Assembly: GCA_963795775.1 (NCBI GenBank)
Contig: CAWCJL010000008.1
Coordinates: forward strand, 248,001 to 312,000
Origin: CAWCJL01 sp963795775
GTDB lineage: Bacteria; Acidobacteriota; Terriglobia; Terriglobales; Acidobacteriaceae
DNA: 64,000 nucleotides
Direction: 5' to 3'
Shown here: positions 1-7,393 of the stretch, in pieces
How the letters are laid out: every line of letters begins with the position of its first letter
How positions within the stretch are numbered: position 1 is the first letter of the stretch
Made by a program: the position numbers and the translations under genes
Notes under the pieces: model-generated
The model's input: only the letters and a program-made list of their open reading frames with translations
Told to the model about the DNA's origin: nothing
Databases searched by the model: none

Positions 1-828
1 CGCGCTCCATAGCGGATGACCGTCGGGGAGCGGCTCCGGATCGGTCACGTCCACCACTGCACGGATCCTGCCCGCTTCGAGCGCTTCCACCAACGCATCG
101 GTATCCACCACCGGGCCCCGCGCCACGTTGACCAGCAGTGCCGCATGCTTCATCTTCGCCAAACGGCCGCGGTCGAACAGCCCGCGTGTGGCCTCGGTGA
201 GCGGCACCAACAGGATCACCACGTCCGCCTTTGGCAACAGTGCGTCCAGCTCCTCAATCGGCTCCACGCCTTCCCGCCGGTGCCGCGCGACGCGCAGGAA
301 CTGCACCCCAAACGGCGCCAGCCGGGCTTCTACCGATTCGCCGATCGCCCCATAGCCCACGATCAACACCGTTTTTCCGGTGAGCTCTTCGAGCAGCACC
401 GGCGGTACCTGCGGTCCTTCCCCGGGATGCGCTTCGAGATACAGTTTCTCCGCGCCGAACCGCAGCTTCCACTGGCCCTTCTCCTGCATACGCACGTAAT
501 AGGGCAGGTATTTCAGCATGCCCAGCACGACCGCGACCACGTATTCTGCCACCGAGATGTCATGCACGCCGCGCCCGTCGCACAGCGTTGCACCCTGCGG
601 GACGTACGGCAGCAGCACGTCCACCCCCGCCCATAGGGACTGCACCAGCTTGACCCCACGCACCCGCTTCGCCACCGCCTCCACCTGCTTGGGGTAGAGC
701 GGCGGTATCCACACATCGAGCGGCAGCTCGCCGCTCCCGTCCGAGTCCACCCGCACCACTTCCGACCCGGCAGGGAACAGCCCGAGCAGCTTCTCATCCA
801 CGTCCGCCGGCACACCGACACGCACCAT
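1..828 (-). CDS. D-isomer-specific 2-hydroxyacid dehydrogenase (C-terminus cut by window edge)
   Basis: NAD(P)-dependent cytoplasmic oxidoreductase interconverting a 2-oxoacid and a D-2-hydroxyacid; the substrate cannot be told. Only the first 276 codons are present and the frame is still open at base 1. The dinucleotide-binding motif GYGAIG is at residues 158-163, and the catalytic-arginine segment NVARGPVVD is at about 234-242 (Arg237). The segment DVTDPEPLP at about 260-268 carries the family's catalytic glutamate; the partner histidine would lie beyond the edge. The ATG is preceded by GAGGTG at a 5-6 base spacing. It lies downstream of, and in the same direction as, the exported-protein gene at 909-1736, with a terminator between them, so it probably has its own promoter. 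Confidence 0.88.
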   Translation of the reverse strand, partial: MVRVGVPADVDEKLLGLFPAGSEVVRVDSDGSGELPLDVWIPPLYPKQVEAVAKRVRGVKLVQSLWAGVDVLLPYVPQGATLCDGRGVHDISVAEYVVAVVLGMLKYLPYYVRMQEKGQWKLRFGAEKLYLEAHPGEGPQVPPVLLEELTGKTVLIVGYGAIGESVEARLAPFGVQFLRVARHRREGVEPIEELDALLPKADVVILLVPLTEATRGLFDRGRLAKMKHAALLVNVARGPVVDTDALVEALEAGRIRAVVDVTDPEPLPDGHPLWSA

Positions 829-850
829 GCTGCACCTCACGTTTCCGATC

Positions 851-882
851 CTAAATAAAAAAGCGCCGCAGCCCGCAGGCGC
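851..882 (-). terminator. Rho-independent terminator of the exported-protein gene
   Basis: Read on the minus strand, a GC-rich inverted repeat (arms GCGCC/GGCGC at 863-867 and 878-882, 10-base loop) is followed directly by six T residues and then an AT-rich tail. It lies just after the stop at 909 and before the next minus-strand gene. Confidence 0.7.
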
Positions 883-908
883 GACGCCGTTACGCAGCGA
901 TCAAATAA

Positions 909-1736
909 CTATTTCTGGTGAAAGATGGCGCTATTGACATCCGGCCAGAACTCTTTCGCCACGAACGTCCCCCCGTCGATGATGACGCTGGTAAGCCAGC
1001 GCTGCCCTACCTTGGTCCATGTGCGGTATTGCCCCGGGTAATAGGCCGATGCAATGCCTGACGCAATACCGGCTCCGCCGATTTCAGAGATATTAACCGT
1101 CTGGTTCCCTTCATCATTGCGCGTCATCAGCGTGCGCGTGAAGGAATATGCAGTCCGCTTAAACAGGTTGCCGTGGCCCAGCGTGTAATACCTGCTGTCC
1201 TCGTGCAGCACACTCGGCAGAATGCCCTCCACCCACAGATTCTCGTCCGTGGTGTCGGCAAAGGTATGCCAGTAGTAGCGCCCGAAGCCCGCAACGCCCT
1301 GGTGGAATGCAGGGTACGAATCCGTGCCCTGTGCAATCGCAGTCTGAACGCCCACGAAGATGAACGAGGAATAATCGAAGCTGTCTTCGAGCGCCGTCTT
1401 CATCTTTTCTTTTGGGCCCTGCGCCGGCAGTTTCACGTCCGCGCTTACTGCCCGAAAGTTCGGCACGATACCCAGAATGCGCTTTGTCTGGTGCGGCGGC
1501 GGACCCAGCTTCTGCTCCTTGGCCGTGTTCTCTACGCTAGAAGAGCTGGTCGTTTGTGAAGGCTTCTGCGGCGCCGCGTCCGGCGCATCCGGCAGAGCTG
1601 AAAGACTTTCCGCGGCGGCACTCGCACTCAACACAGGGGCGGTAGCGACCTGCTGCGCTCCAGCAGAAGAGGCACATGCTAACAACAGGATGGCCGCCGG
1701 AAGGGCCAGGAAATAGCTTCTGACTGCAAATGTCAT
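909..1736 (-). CDS. Conserved exported protein, probable outer-membrane-associated
   Basis: 275-aa protein with a clear Sec signal peptide: basic start, hydrophobic stretch at residues 6-22, then Ala-rich and ending near AGAQQ. A Pro/Ser/Thr-rich linker of about 50 residues follows, then a domain of about 170 residues rich in Tyr, Phe, Gly and His. That domain has aromatic strings (YYW, YYTLGHG, AYYPGQYRTW), which suggests a small beta-barrel or envelope protein. No catalytic motif was recognised. Similar proteins recur in acidobacterial genomes, from family memory, without known function. The start was chosen at 1736 because GAGG lies 6 bases upstream and the signal peptide begins there; an open frame continues further upstream but looks non-coding. 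A terminator follows it. Confidence 0.75.
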   Translation of the reverse strand: MTFAVRSYFLALPAAILLLACASSAGAQQVATAPVLSASAAAESLSALPDAPDAAPQKPSQTTSSSSVENTAKEQKLGPPPHQTKRILGIVPNFRAVSADVKLPAQGPKEKMKTALEDSFDYSSFIFVGVQTAIAQGTDSYPAFHQGVAGFGRYYWHTFADTTDENLWVEGILPSVLHEDSRYYTLGHGNLFKRTAYSFTRTLMTRNDEGNQTVNISEIGGAGIASGIASAYYPGQYRTWTKVGQRWLTSVIIDGGTFVAKEFWPDVNSAIFHQK

Positions 1737-1917
1737 ATCCTCACATTGATTCCCGCCATCAGCTCCGGGTTCAGAAAGGCGCCAAAAGACGTGCAAATGC
1801 CGCAAACCAGCAAAATAGGCCCGGTCGCGCTGGCGCCGGACGTAGCAGCGCCGGCAAAGCCATCCACCAAGCGGGCCGCCCTCCGGCAGGAGTGGCATCA
1901 CAGGGCGCGCTGCCGCG

Positions 1918-3369
1918 CTACGGATATGCGGCGAGCACAACGCTGAATACTGACCCCTGCCCTACCTGGCTCGTCACGCTAATCCTCCCGCCATGCGCCT
2001 CCACAATCGCTCGACTGATCGGCAGACCCATACCTGTCCCTGGTCCGGTCTGCCCGGCACGCCCGCGATAAAAGCGTTCAAAGATCAGTCCCTGCTCCAT
2101 CGGATCGATTCCCATCCCACGGTCCGCTACGCTGATTGTCACCTCATCCCCGTTGCGTGCAGCCGTAATCGTAATCGGTGTCCCCGCCGGCGAGTACTTC
2201 CCGGCGTTCTCCAGCAGATTGCACACCACCTTCTCCATCAGGTTCTCGTCCACCTGGACTCGGAGCGAATCCTCCACCTCCACCTTTACCGAATGCTTTT
2301 CGTCCATCCACGCGCAAGCCTCGAGCGCAGCATCGATCAGCGCCTTCACATCTACGGCATGAAGCTGCAATTGCACCTGCTGCGCATCGAGCTGCGCCAT
2401 CTCCACTGCCTCGGACACCAATCGGTTCAACCTGTCGCTCTCCTCGTCGATGATCGTCAGCAGCTCATGGGCCTGCTCCGGCGCCACATTGTCTTCGAGC
2501 AGCGCCGTCGCCGCACCCTTGATCGAGGTGAGCGGGGTACGCAGCTCATGTGTGACTGAATCAATCATCAGCGTACGCAAGCGTTCGCTTTCCTTCGTCG
2601 CCTCGCTGCGCGCCACATTCTCCAGCGCCTGAGCGCCGTCAATCGAAACGGAAATGAGCCGTCCAATTGCGTCTGCCGTCTCCAACGACAGCGTCACGCC
2701 CCGCAGCAGGAACACTCCTCTTGCCCGTACACCCGACCGGATTGGGACCTGCGTCTCCTCACCCTCAATGCGCGAGGACGAGAGCGACTGACTCAGTTGC
2801 CGCAGATGCGGAAACTCCACCTCCGAGATACCGCCGCCGTTTTCCGCTCCCGCCTGATAGAGCCTGTCGCCCTCAATCAGGTACAGGGCTCCCATTCTGG
2901 CCCCCGTCACACTCGCCACTGCGGATGGCACCGAGGTCAGCAGCGAAGCCACACTGTCCGTCTGCATCAGCTCACTGCTCAGCCGGAACAAGATCTCTAG
3001 CTCGCGCTGGCGTCTTCTCGCCTCCGCGGCCTCCTCGCGAGCCTTGCCCGAAAGCCTGCTCGCAATGATTGCCGTCATCAAAAACGCAAACAGCGCCAGC
3101 CAGTTCTGCGGGTCTGCAATGGTGAAGGTCCCGGTGGGTGGCAGGAAGTAGAAGTTGTACAGCGCCGTCGCCAGCACGGAAATCACCACCGCATACCGCA
3201 GCCCCCACTCCGCTGCGAGTACCAGGATGAACAGCAGCAGCGTCAGCGCCACCGTGGTCTGGTTTACATGAACCCAGAGGTGATATATGAGTACAATTCC
3301 GCCGAGAGCGGCAATCGCAAGCGTCCAGTGCGCAAAAGCGAGCGTACGCCGTGAATTCATCAGGAGCAT
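1918..3369 (-). CDS. KdpD C-terminal half: membrane sensor histidine kinase
   Basis: 483-aa sensor kinase matching the C-terminal half of KdpD. Four membrane helices (about residues 14-105) form a DUF4118-type domain with the KdpD signature NFYFLPPTGTFTIADPQNW. A GAF-like segment follows at about 130-250. The kinase core has H-box SVTHELRTPL (His274), N-box NLLENAGKYSP (Asn384/388), DRGMGID, FERFYRG and GTGMGLP. The domain that would precede it in full-length KdpD is encoded on the other strand (3376-4506), so the sensor is split into two divergent genes. The presumed role is to sense K+ limitation or turgor and phosphorylate the KdpE-type regulator at 4542. The start is uncertain: ATG at 3369 or 3360, or further upstream inside the opposing gene. 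3369 keeps the first membrane helix whole. Confidence 0.85.
   Translation of the reverse strand: MLLMNSRRTLAFAHWTLAIAALGGIVLIYHLWVHVNQTTVALTLLLFILVLAAEWGLRYAVVISVLATALYNFYFLPPTGTFTIADPQNWLALFAFLMTAIIASRLSGKAREEAAEARRRQRELEILFRLSSELMQTDSVASLLTSVPSAVASVTGARMGALYLIEGDRLYQAGAENGGGISEVEFPHLRQLSQSLSSSRIEGEETQVPIRSGVRARGVFLLRGVTLSLETADAIGRLISVSIDGAQALENVARSEATKESERLRTLMIDSVTHELRTPLTSIKGAATALLEDNVAPEQAHELLTIIDEESDRLNRLVSEAVEMAQLDAQQVQLQLHAVDVKALIDAALEACAWMDEKHSVKVEVEDSLRVQVDENLMEKVVCNLLENAGKYSPAGTPITITAARNGDEVTISVADRGMGIDPMEQGLIFERFYRGRAGQTGPGTGMGLPISRAIVEAHGGRISVTSQVGQGSVFSVVLAAYP
3263..3289 (+). promoter_or_regulatory. Candidate promoter for the kdpD(N)-kdpE genes
   Basis: TTTACA at 3263-3268 and an extended -10-like TGATATATG with hexamer TATATG at 3284-3289, separated by 15 bases, about 87 bases before the GTG start. 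It lies inside the divergent histidine-kinase gene, as it must, because the two start codons are only 6 bases apart. Spacing is short, so this is a weak call. Confidence 0.3.
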
Positions 3370-3375
3370 TGTACG

Positions 3376-4506
3376 GTGGCCACTCCCACCAAAACGCCTG
3401 AGGACTGGCTCCTCGCCGCCGAAACAGAGAAGCAGAAAGGCCGCTTCAAAATTTTCCTCGGCTATGCTCCCGGCGTGGGCAAGACCTTCAGCATGCTCAG
3501 CGAAGGTATTCGCCGCCGAAGCCGCGGTGAGGACGTCGTCATCGGCATGGTCGAAACCCACGGCCGAGCCGCCACCTCAGAGCTCGCGTCCAAGCTCGAA
3601 CAGGTTCCCCGTCGCGAAATCGACTACAAGGGCACCTTCTTCACTGAAATGGACGTCGATGCCATCCTCGCGCGCATGCCTGAGGTAGCGCTCATCGATG
3701 AACTCGCCCACACGAACATCGAAGGCAGCCGATTCGCGAAACGCTACGAAGACGTCCTTTTTCTCCTCGACCACAATATCGACGTCCTCAGCACGATTAA
3801 TATCCAGCACATCGAAAGCCTCTCGCCGCGCGTTCAGGCGCTCACCGGAATCTCAGTGCGCGAACAGGTCCCCGACTGGGTCCTCGACCGCGCCGACGAG
3901 ATCGTGATCAGCGATCTCACACCCGAAGCGCTCGTCACTCGCATGCGCCGCGGGGACATTTATCCGGCAGAGCGCGTTGAGCGATCCCTTGCCAACTTCT
4001 TTCGCCCCGGCAACCTTATCGCTCTCCGGGAAATGGCCCTGCAGCGCGTCACTCGCGCGGTCGACCGCAACCTTGAGGACTACGTCCGCCGCAAGAAACT
4101 CGGCCCCCACTGGACCGTTTCTGAGAAGGTCGCGGTGTGCATCAGTTCCAGTCCGCAGGCACGCGACCTCATCGCACGTGGAGCTCGCCTCGCGGAAGCG
4201 CTCGCCGCAGAACTGTATGTACTGCATGTCGAAACTCCGCGCGACCAGGAGCCCGAACGCAAGAAAACCCTAGAATCCAATCTCCAGTTCGCCCGTAACC
4301 TCGGCGCAACGGTCGTGCCGCTCAGTGGCGGCGACACAGCCCACACCACAGCCACTTTCATTCGTGAAAACCGCATCACGCAGGCCATCGTTGGCCGCTC
4401 CGCCACCCACGGTCTCAAGAGCTACATGTACTATCTCGCTATCCAGAAGTTCATGTCAGAAGCCCCCCACGTCGACCTCCACATCGTCACCCAGGAACGT
4501 CACTGA
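3376..4506 (+). CDS. KdpD N-terminal half: KdpD P-loop domain plus universal-stress-protein domain
   Basis: 376-aa soluble protein equal to the cytoplasmic input region of KdpD with no membrane or kinase part. Walker-A-like GYAPGVGKT is at residues 29-37 and the KdpD signature LIDELAHTN at about 106-114; TINIQHIESL follows at about 140-150. Residues about 250-376 form a universal-stress-protein (USP) domain. In full-length KdpD this region modulates the kinase/phosphatase balance and binds nucleotides or c-di-AMP. The GTG start is fixed by AGGAG at 3362-3366, nine bases upstream. kdpE follows after 35 bases, so the two are probably co-transcribed. The matching kinase half runs the other way from 3369. 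Whether the halves assemble is inferred from gene content only. Confidence 0.9.
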   Translation: MATPTKTPEDWLLAAETEKQKGRFKIFLGYAPGVGKTFSMLSEGIRRRSRGEDVVIGMVETHGRAATSELASKLEQVPRREIDYKGTFFTEMDVDAILARMPEVALIDELAHTNIEGSRFAKRYEDVLFLLDHNIDVLSTINIQHIESLSPRVQALTGISVREQVPDWVLDRADEIVISDLTPEALVTRMRRGDIYPAERVERSLANFFRPGNLIALREMALQRVTRAVDRNLEDYVRRKKLGPHWTVSEKVAVCISSSPQARDLIARGARLAEALAAELYVLHVETPRDQEPERKKTLESNLQFARNLGATVVPLSGGDTAHTTATFIRENRITQAIVGRSATHGLKSYMYYLAIQKFMSEAPHVDLHIVTQERH

Positions 4507-4541
4507 TAGCATCGCAGTGAAGCGCTGGATCGGCACACCCT

Positions 4542-5237
4542 TTGAAACGCATTCTCATCGTCGACGACGAGCCCCAGATCGTCCGCATGCTCCGTGCCTC
4601 ACTTCAAAGCAGCGGGTACGAGGTCGTCACCGGCGCTAACGGCGTCGAAGGGTTTCGGCAATTCGAATCCGAGCGCCCCGACCTCATCATCACCGACCTC
4701 GCGATGCCTGAGATGAACGGGCTCGAACTCACACAATCGATTCGCCGCATCGCGCAGACACCTATCATCGTGCTCAGCGTCCGCGATAGCGATCTCATGA
4801 AGGTTCGCGCACTCGATGAAGGCGCCGACGACTATCTCACGAAACCATTCAGCATGGCGGAACTGCTGGCGCGCGTCCGCGCCGCCCTTCGGCGCATTTC
4901 CGACTCCGAACCGCTCGAAACCCGCATCAATACCGGCGACTTCATGATTGACGCCGAGGCCCACACCGTCTCCGTGCGGGGTAACACCGTCCATCTCACG
5001 CCCAAAGAATTCGATCTTCTGCTCTTGTTTGCGCGCTCGCCCGGGCGCGTACTCACACATAAGGTTCTGCTCCGCGCCATTTGGGGGCCTGCCGGTGACC
5101 GCCAGCCCGAGTACCTCCGCGTACTCATCGCCGGCCTGCGCAAAAAGGTCGAGCGCTCTGAACGCCCGCGCTACATCCAGAGCGAACCCTGGATCGGGTA
5201 CCGCTTTCTTCCCGCCGGCGAACTTACAAACTCTTAA
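4542..5237 (+). CDS. kdpE: KdpE-type response regulator (OmpR/PhoB family)
   Basis: 231-aa regulator with an N-terminal receiver domain: acidic pocket VDDE at residues 7-10, phospho-acceptor Asp52 in TDLAMPEMNG, Lys101 in YLTKPF. A C-terminal winged-helix domain follows at about 130-231, with VHLTPKEFDLL and the recognition helix ahead of EYLRVLIAGLRKKVE. It closely resembles KdpE and probably activates the kdpFABC operon directly downstream. The start is a TTG at 4542, which puts the frame exactly on the family's usual MKRILIVDDEPQ opening; no strong Shine-Dalgarno sequence is visible. It follows the KdpD N-terminal gene by 35 bases. Confidence 0.9.
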   Translation: MKRILIVDDEPQIVRMLRASLQSSGYEVVTGANGVEGFRQFESERPDLIITDLAMPEMNGLELTQSIRRIAQTPIIVLSVRDSDLMKVRALDEGADDYLTKPFSMAELLARVRAALRRISDSEPLETRINTGDFMIDAEAHTVSVRGNTVHLTPKEFDLLLLFARSPGRVLTHKVLLRAIWGPAGDRQPEYLRVLIAGLRKKVERSERPRYIQSEPWIGYRFLPAGELTNS

Positions 5238-5416
5238 CGCCTTTCCAACGGACTTCCTACATGTCGCGGCGCTCCAATGGGCTTCGTGGCCCTATGAATT
5301 TCCCCATCCTGTTTCTGCCTGCCTTGCTTGAGATCGCCTTCGCAATCGCACGCAACGCACAGGCTCCCTCCTGCTTGTACGGCACAAAGCAAGGCACCTG
5401 CTAACCGGAAATCCTC

Positions 5417-5515
5417 ATGCTCGACCTCCTGTCTATTCTCTCCATCGCCGCGATGTTCGCACTCGGCTTCCTCTACGTCCGTGGCTGCGACCGCCTGAAA
5501 GGAACGCGCCCATGA
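5417..5515 (+). CDS. 32-aa membrane peptide at the head of the kdp operon
   Basis: Short ORF encoding one hydrophobic helix (about residues 3-20) followed by a polar tail containing YVRGCDRLKG. Its stop overlaps the kdpF start (ATGA), so it is translationally coupled to the kdp genes. I recall similar small single-helix proteins with a GCDRL-like tail ahead of kdp genes in other bacteria, but no function is known to me. It may be an accessory subunit or regulator of the Kdp pump. The ATG is preceded by a weak GGAA. The 179 bases between kdpE and this gene (5238-5416) presumably hold the kdp structural promoter; I saw no convincing hexamers or riboswitch there. Confidence 0.6.
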   Translation: MLDLLSILSIAAMFALGFLYVRGCDRLKGTRP

Positions 5516-5598
5516 TCCTCAATGCGCTTCTTCTTTTCATCTCGCTCCTGCTGTTCATTTACCTCGTCTACGCACTCCTGCGTCCGGAGAAGTTCTGA
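5512..5598 (+). CDS. kdpF: KdpF, small subunit of the K+-transporting ATPase
   Basis: 28-aa single-span membrane peptide, a length typical of KdpF. It is nearly all hydrophobic and ends in YLVYALLRPEKF, which matches the YLVYAL core and short charged end of known KdpF proteins. KdpF stabilises the KdpABC complex in the inner membrane. Its ATG overlaps the stop of the preceding 32-aa peptide, and its TGA overlaps the kdpA ATG (TGATG), so all three are translationally coupled. Confidence 0.88.
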   Translation: MILNALLLFISLLLFIYLVYALLRPEKF

Positions 5599-7361
5599 TG
5601 TCGCTCAACGGTTGGCTCCAGATCGCGGTCTTCATTGCGGCCGTGCTTCTGCTTGCCCGTCCCGTGGGCCTGTATCTCGCGCGCGTCTTCGAGCGCCGCC
5701 GCACGTATCTCGATCCCATCCTCGGCCCCTGCGAGCGCCTGCTTTACAGACTCACCCGCGTCGACCCAACACACGAGATGCGCTGGACGGAGTACGCCTT
5801 CGCAATGCTGGTCTTCAGCGCCGCCACCATGCTGCTCACCTATGTCGTCGAGCGGCTGCAGCACATCCTTCCGCTCAACCCGCAGCATCTTCCCGGCGTC
5901 GAACCCGTCCTCGCCCTCAACACCGCCGTCTCCTTCACTACCAATACCAACTGGCAGTCCTATACGCCCGAGATCACCATGAGCTACCTCACCCAGATGC
6001 TCGGTCTTGCCACGCACAATTTCTGGTCTGCAGCCGTAGGCATCGCGCTCGCTATCGCCTTCATACGCGGCATCACACGCCGTGAAACGAACCTCCTCGG
6101 CAACTTCTGGGTCGATATCACCCGCGCCACGCTCTGGGTTCTCCTGCCCATCTGCCTCATCTACTCCGTCGCGCTCGTCTCGCAAGGCGTCGTGCAAAAC
6201 TTTCGCCCGTACGACACCGCCGCGCTACTAGAGCCTCAGCACGTTACTTCCGCCGATGGCAAAGTGACCGCGATCAGCACGCAAACCATCGCACAAGGCC
6301 CCGTGGCATCGCAGGAAGCCATCAAGATGCTCGGCACCAACGGCGGCGGCTTCTTTAATGCCAATTCCGCACACCCATTTGAGAATCCCACGCCGCTCTC
6401 CAACTTCCTCGAGATGCTCTCGATCTTTCTCATTCCCGCCGGGCTCGCCATCACGCTCGGCTCTATGAGTGGATCTCCGCGCCACGGCTGGGCCGTGCTC
6501 GCCGCGATGACGGTGCTCTGGTTTGCCGGCGTGTTCACCTGCTACTGGGCCGAATCCCAGCCCAATCCCCTTGTCCAGGGTGTCGACCAGCACGTTTCGC
6601 TTCTGCAGGCCGGCGGCAACATGGAAGGCAAAGAGGTCCGCTTCGGCATCGCCAACTCCGCCCTCTTCGCCACTATCACCACCGACGCGAGTTGCGGCGC
6701 GGTCAATTCCATGCATGACTCCTTCATGCCTCTCGGCGGTCTGGTACCGCTCACGAACATCCTGCTAGGCGAGATCGTCTTCGGCGGGGTCGGCGCTGGA
6801 CTTTACGGCATGCTCGTCTTCGTTATTCTCTCCGTCTTCATTGCCGGCCTGATGGTCGGCCGCACGCCCGAGTATCTCGGCAAGAAGATCGAGGCCTTCG
6901 ATGTCCAGATGGCCATGCTCTATCTGCTCATCTTTCCGCTCATCATCCTCGGCTTCTCCGCGGTCACGGTGCTCATGCCCAAGCTCGGCCTCTCGTCGCT
7001 CGCCAACCACGGCCCGCATGGCCTGAGCGAGATCCTCTACGCCTACACCTCCGCAACCGGCAACAACGGCTCCGCCTTCGCTGGCCTCAGCGCAAACACG
7101 CACTGGTACAACGGCTCCCTCGCCGTCGCGATGTTCTTCGGGCGTTTTCTCATGATCGTCCCCATGCTCGCCATTGCGGGCAATCTCGCGCGCAAGAAGA
7201 TTGTGCCCGCATCTGCCGGAACTTTTCCTGTCACCACCCCGCTTTTCACCATTCTCCTTACCGGAGTCATCCTCGTGGTCGGCGCCCTTACCTTCTTTCC
7301 CGCGCTCTCGCTCGGCCCTTTGCTCGAGCACCTTCTGCTGCGCGCCGGGCACAGCTTCTAG
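5598..7361 (+). CDS. kdpA: KdpA, K+-binding and translocating subunit
   Basis: 587-aa integral membrane protein of the superfamily of K+ transporters, with about ten membrane helices and pore loops. The conserved filter segment TNTNWQ is at residues 115-120 and GTNGGGFFNANSAHP at 246-260, both hallmarks of KdpA. It selects K+ and passes it through the complex while KdpB hydrolyses ATP. The length is close to the usual 560-600 aa. The start overlaps the kdpF stop. KdpB follows after 32 bases, so it sits in a standard kdpFABC order. Confidence 0.97.
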   Translation: MSLNGWLQIAVFIAAVLLLARPVGLYLARVFERRRTYLDPILGPCERLLYRLTRVDPTHEMRWTEYAFAMLVFSAATMLLTYVVERLQHILPLNPQHLPGVEPVLALNTAVSFTTNTNWQSYTPEITMSYLTQMLGLATHNFWSAAVGIALAIAFIRGITRRETNLLGNFWVDITRATLWVLLPICLIYSVALVSQGVVQNFRPYDTAALLEPQHVTSADGKVTAISTQTIAQGPVASQEAIKMLGTNGGGFFNANSAHPFENPTPLSNFLEMLSIFLIPAGLAITLGSMSGSPRHGWAVLAAMTVLWFAGVFTCYWAESQPNPLVQGVDQHVSLLQAGGNMEGKEVRFGIANSALFATITTDASCGAVNSMHDSFMPLGGLVPLTNILLGEIVFGGVGAGLYGMLVFVILSVFIAGLMVGRTPEYLGKKIEAFDVQMAMLYLLIFPLIILGFSAVTVLMPKLGLSSLANHGPHGLSEILYAYTSATGNNGSAFAGLSANTHWYNGSLAVAMFFGRFLMIVPMLAIAGNLARKKIVPASAGTFPVTTPLFTILLTGVILVVGALTFFPALSLGPLLEHLLLRAGHSF

Positions 7362-7393
7362 TCACCCTGTAGTTCGCAGGAGAGTTCTCTTCG

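Noticed and set aside
5238..5416. Possible c-di-AMP riboswitch before the kdp genes
   Set aside because: Such riboswitches precede kdp in some bacteria, but the 179 bases here show no matching conserved blocks.
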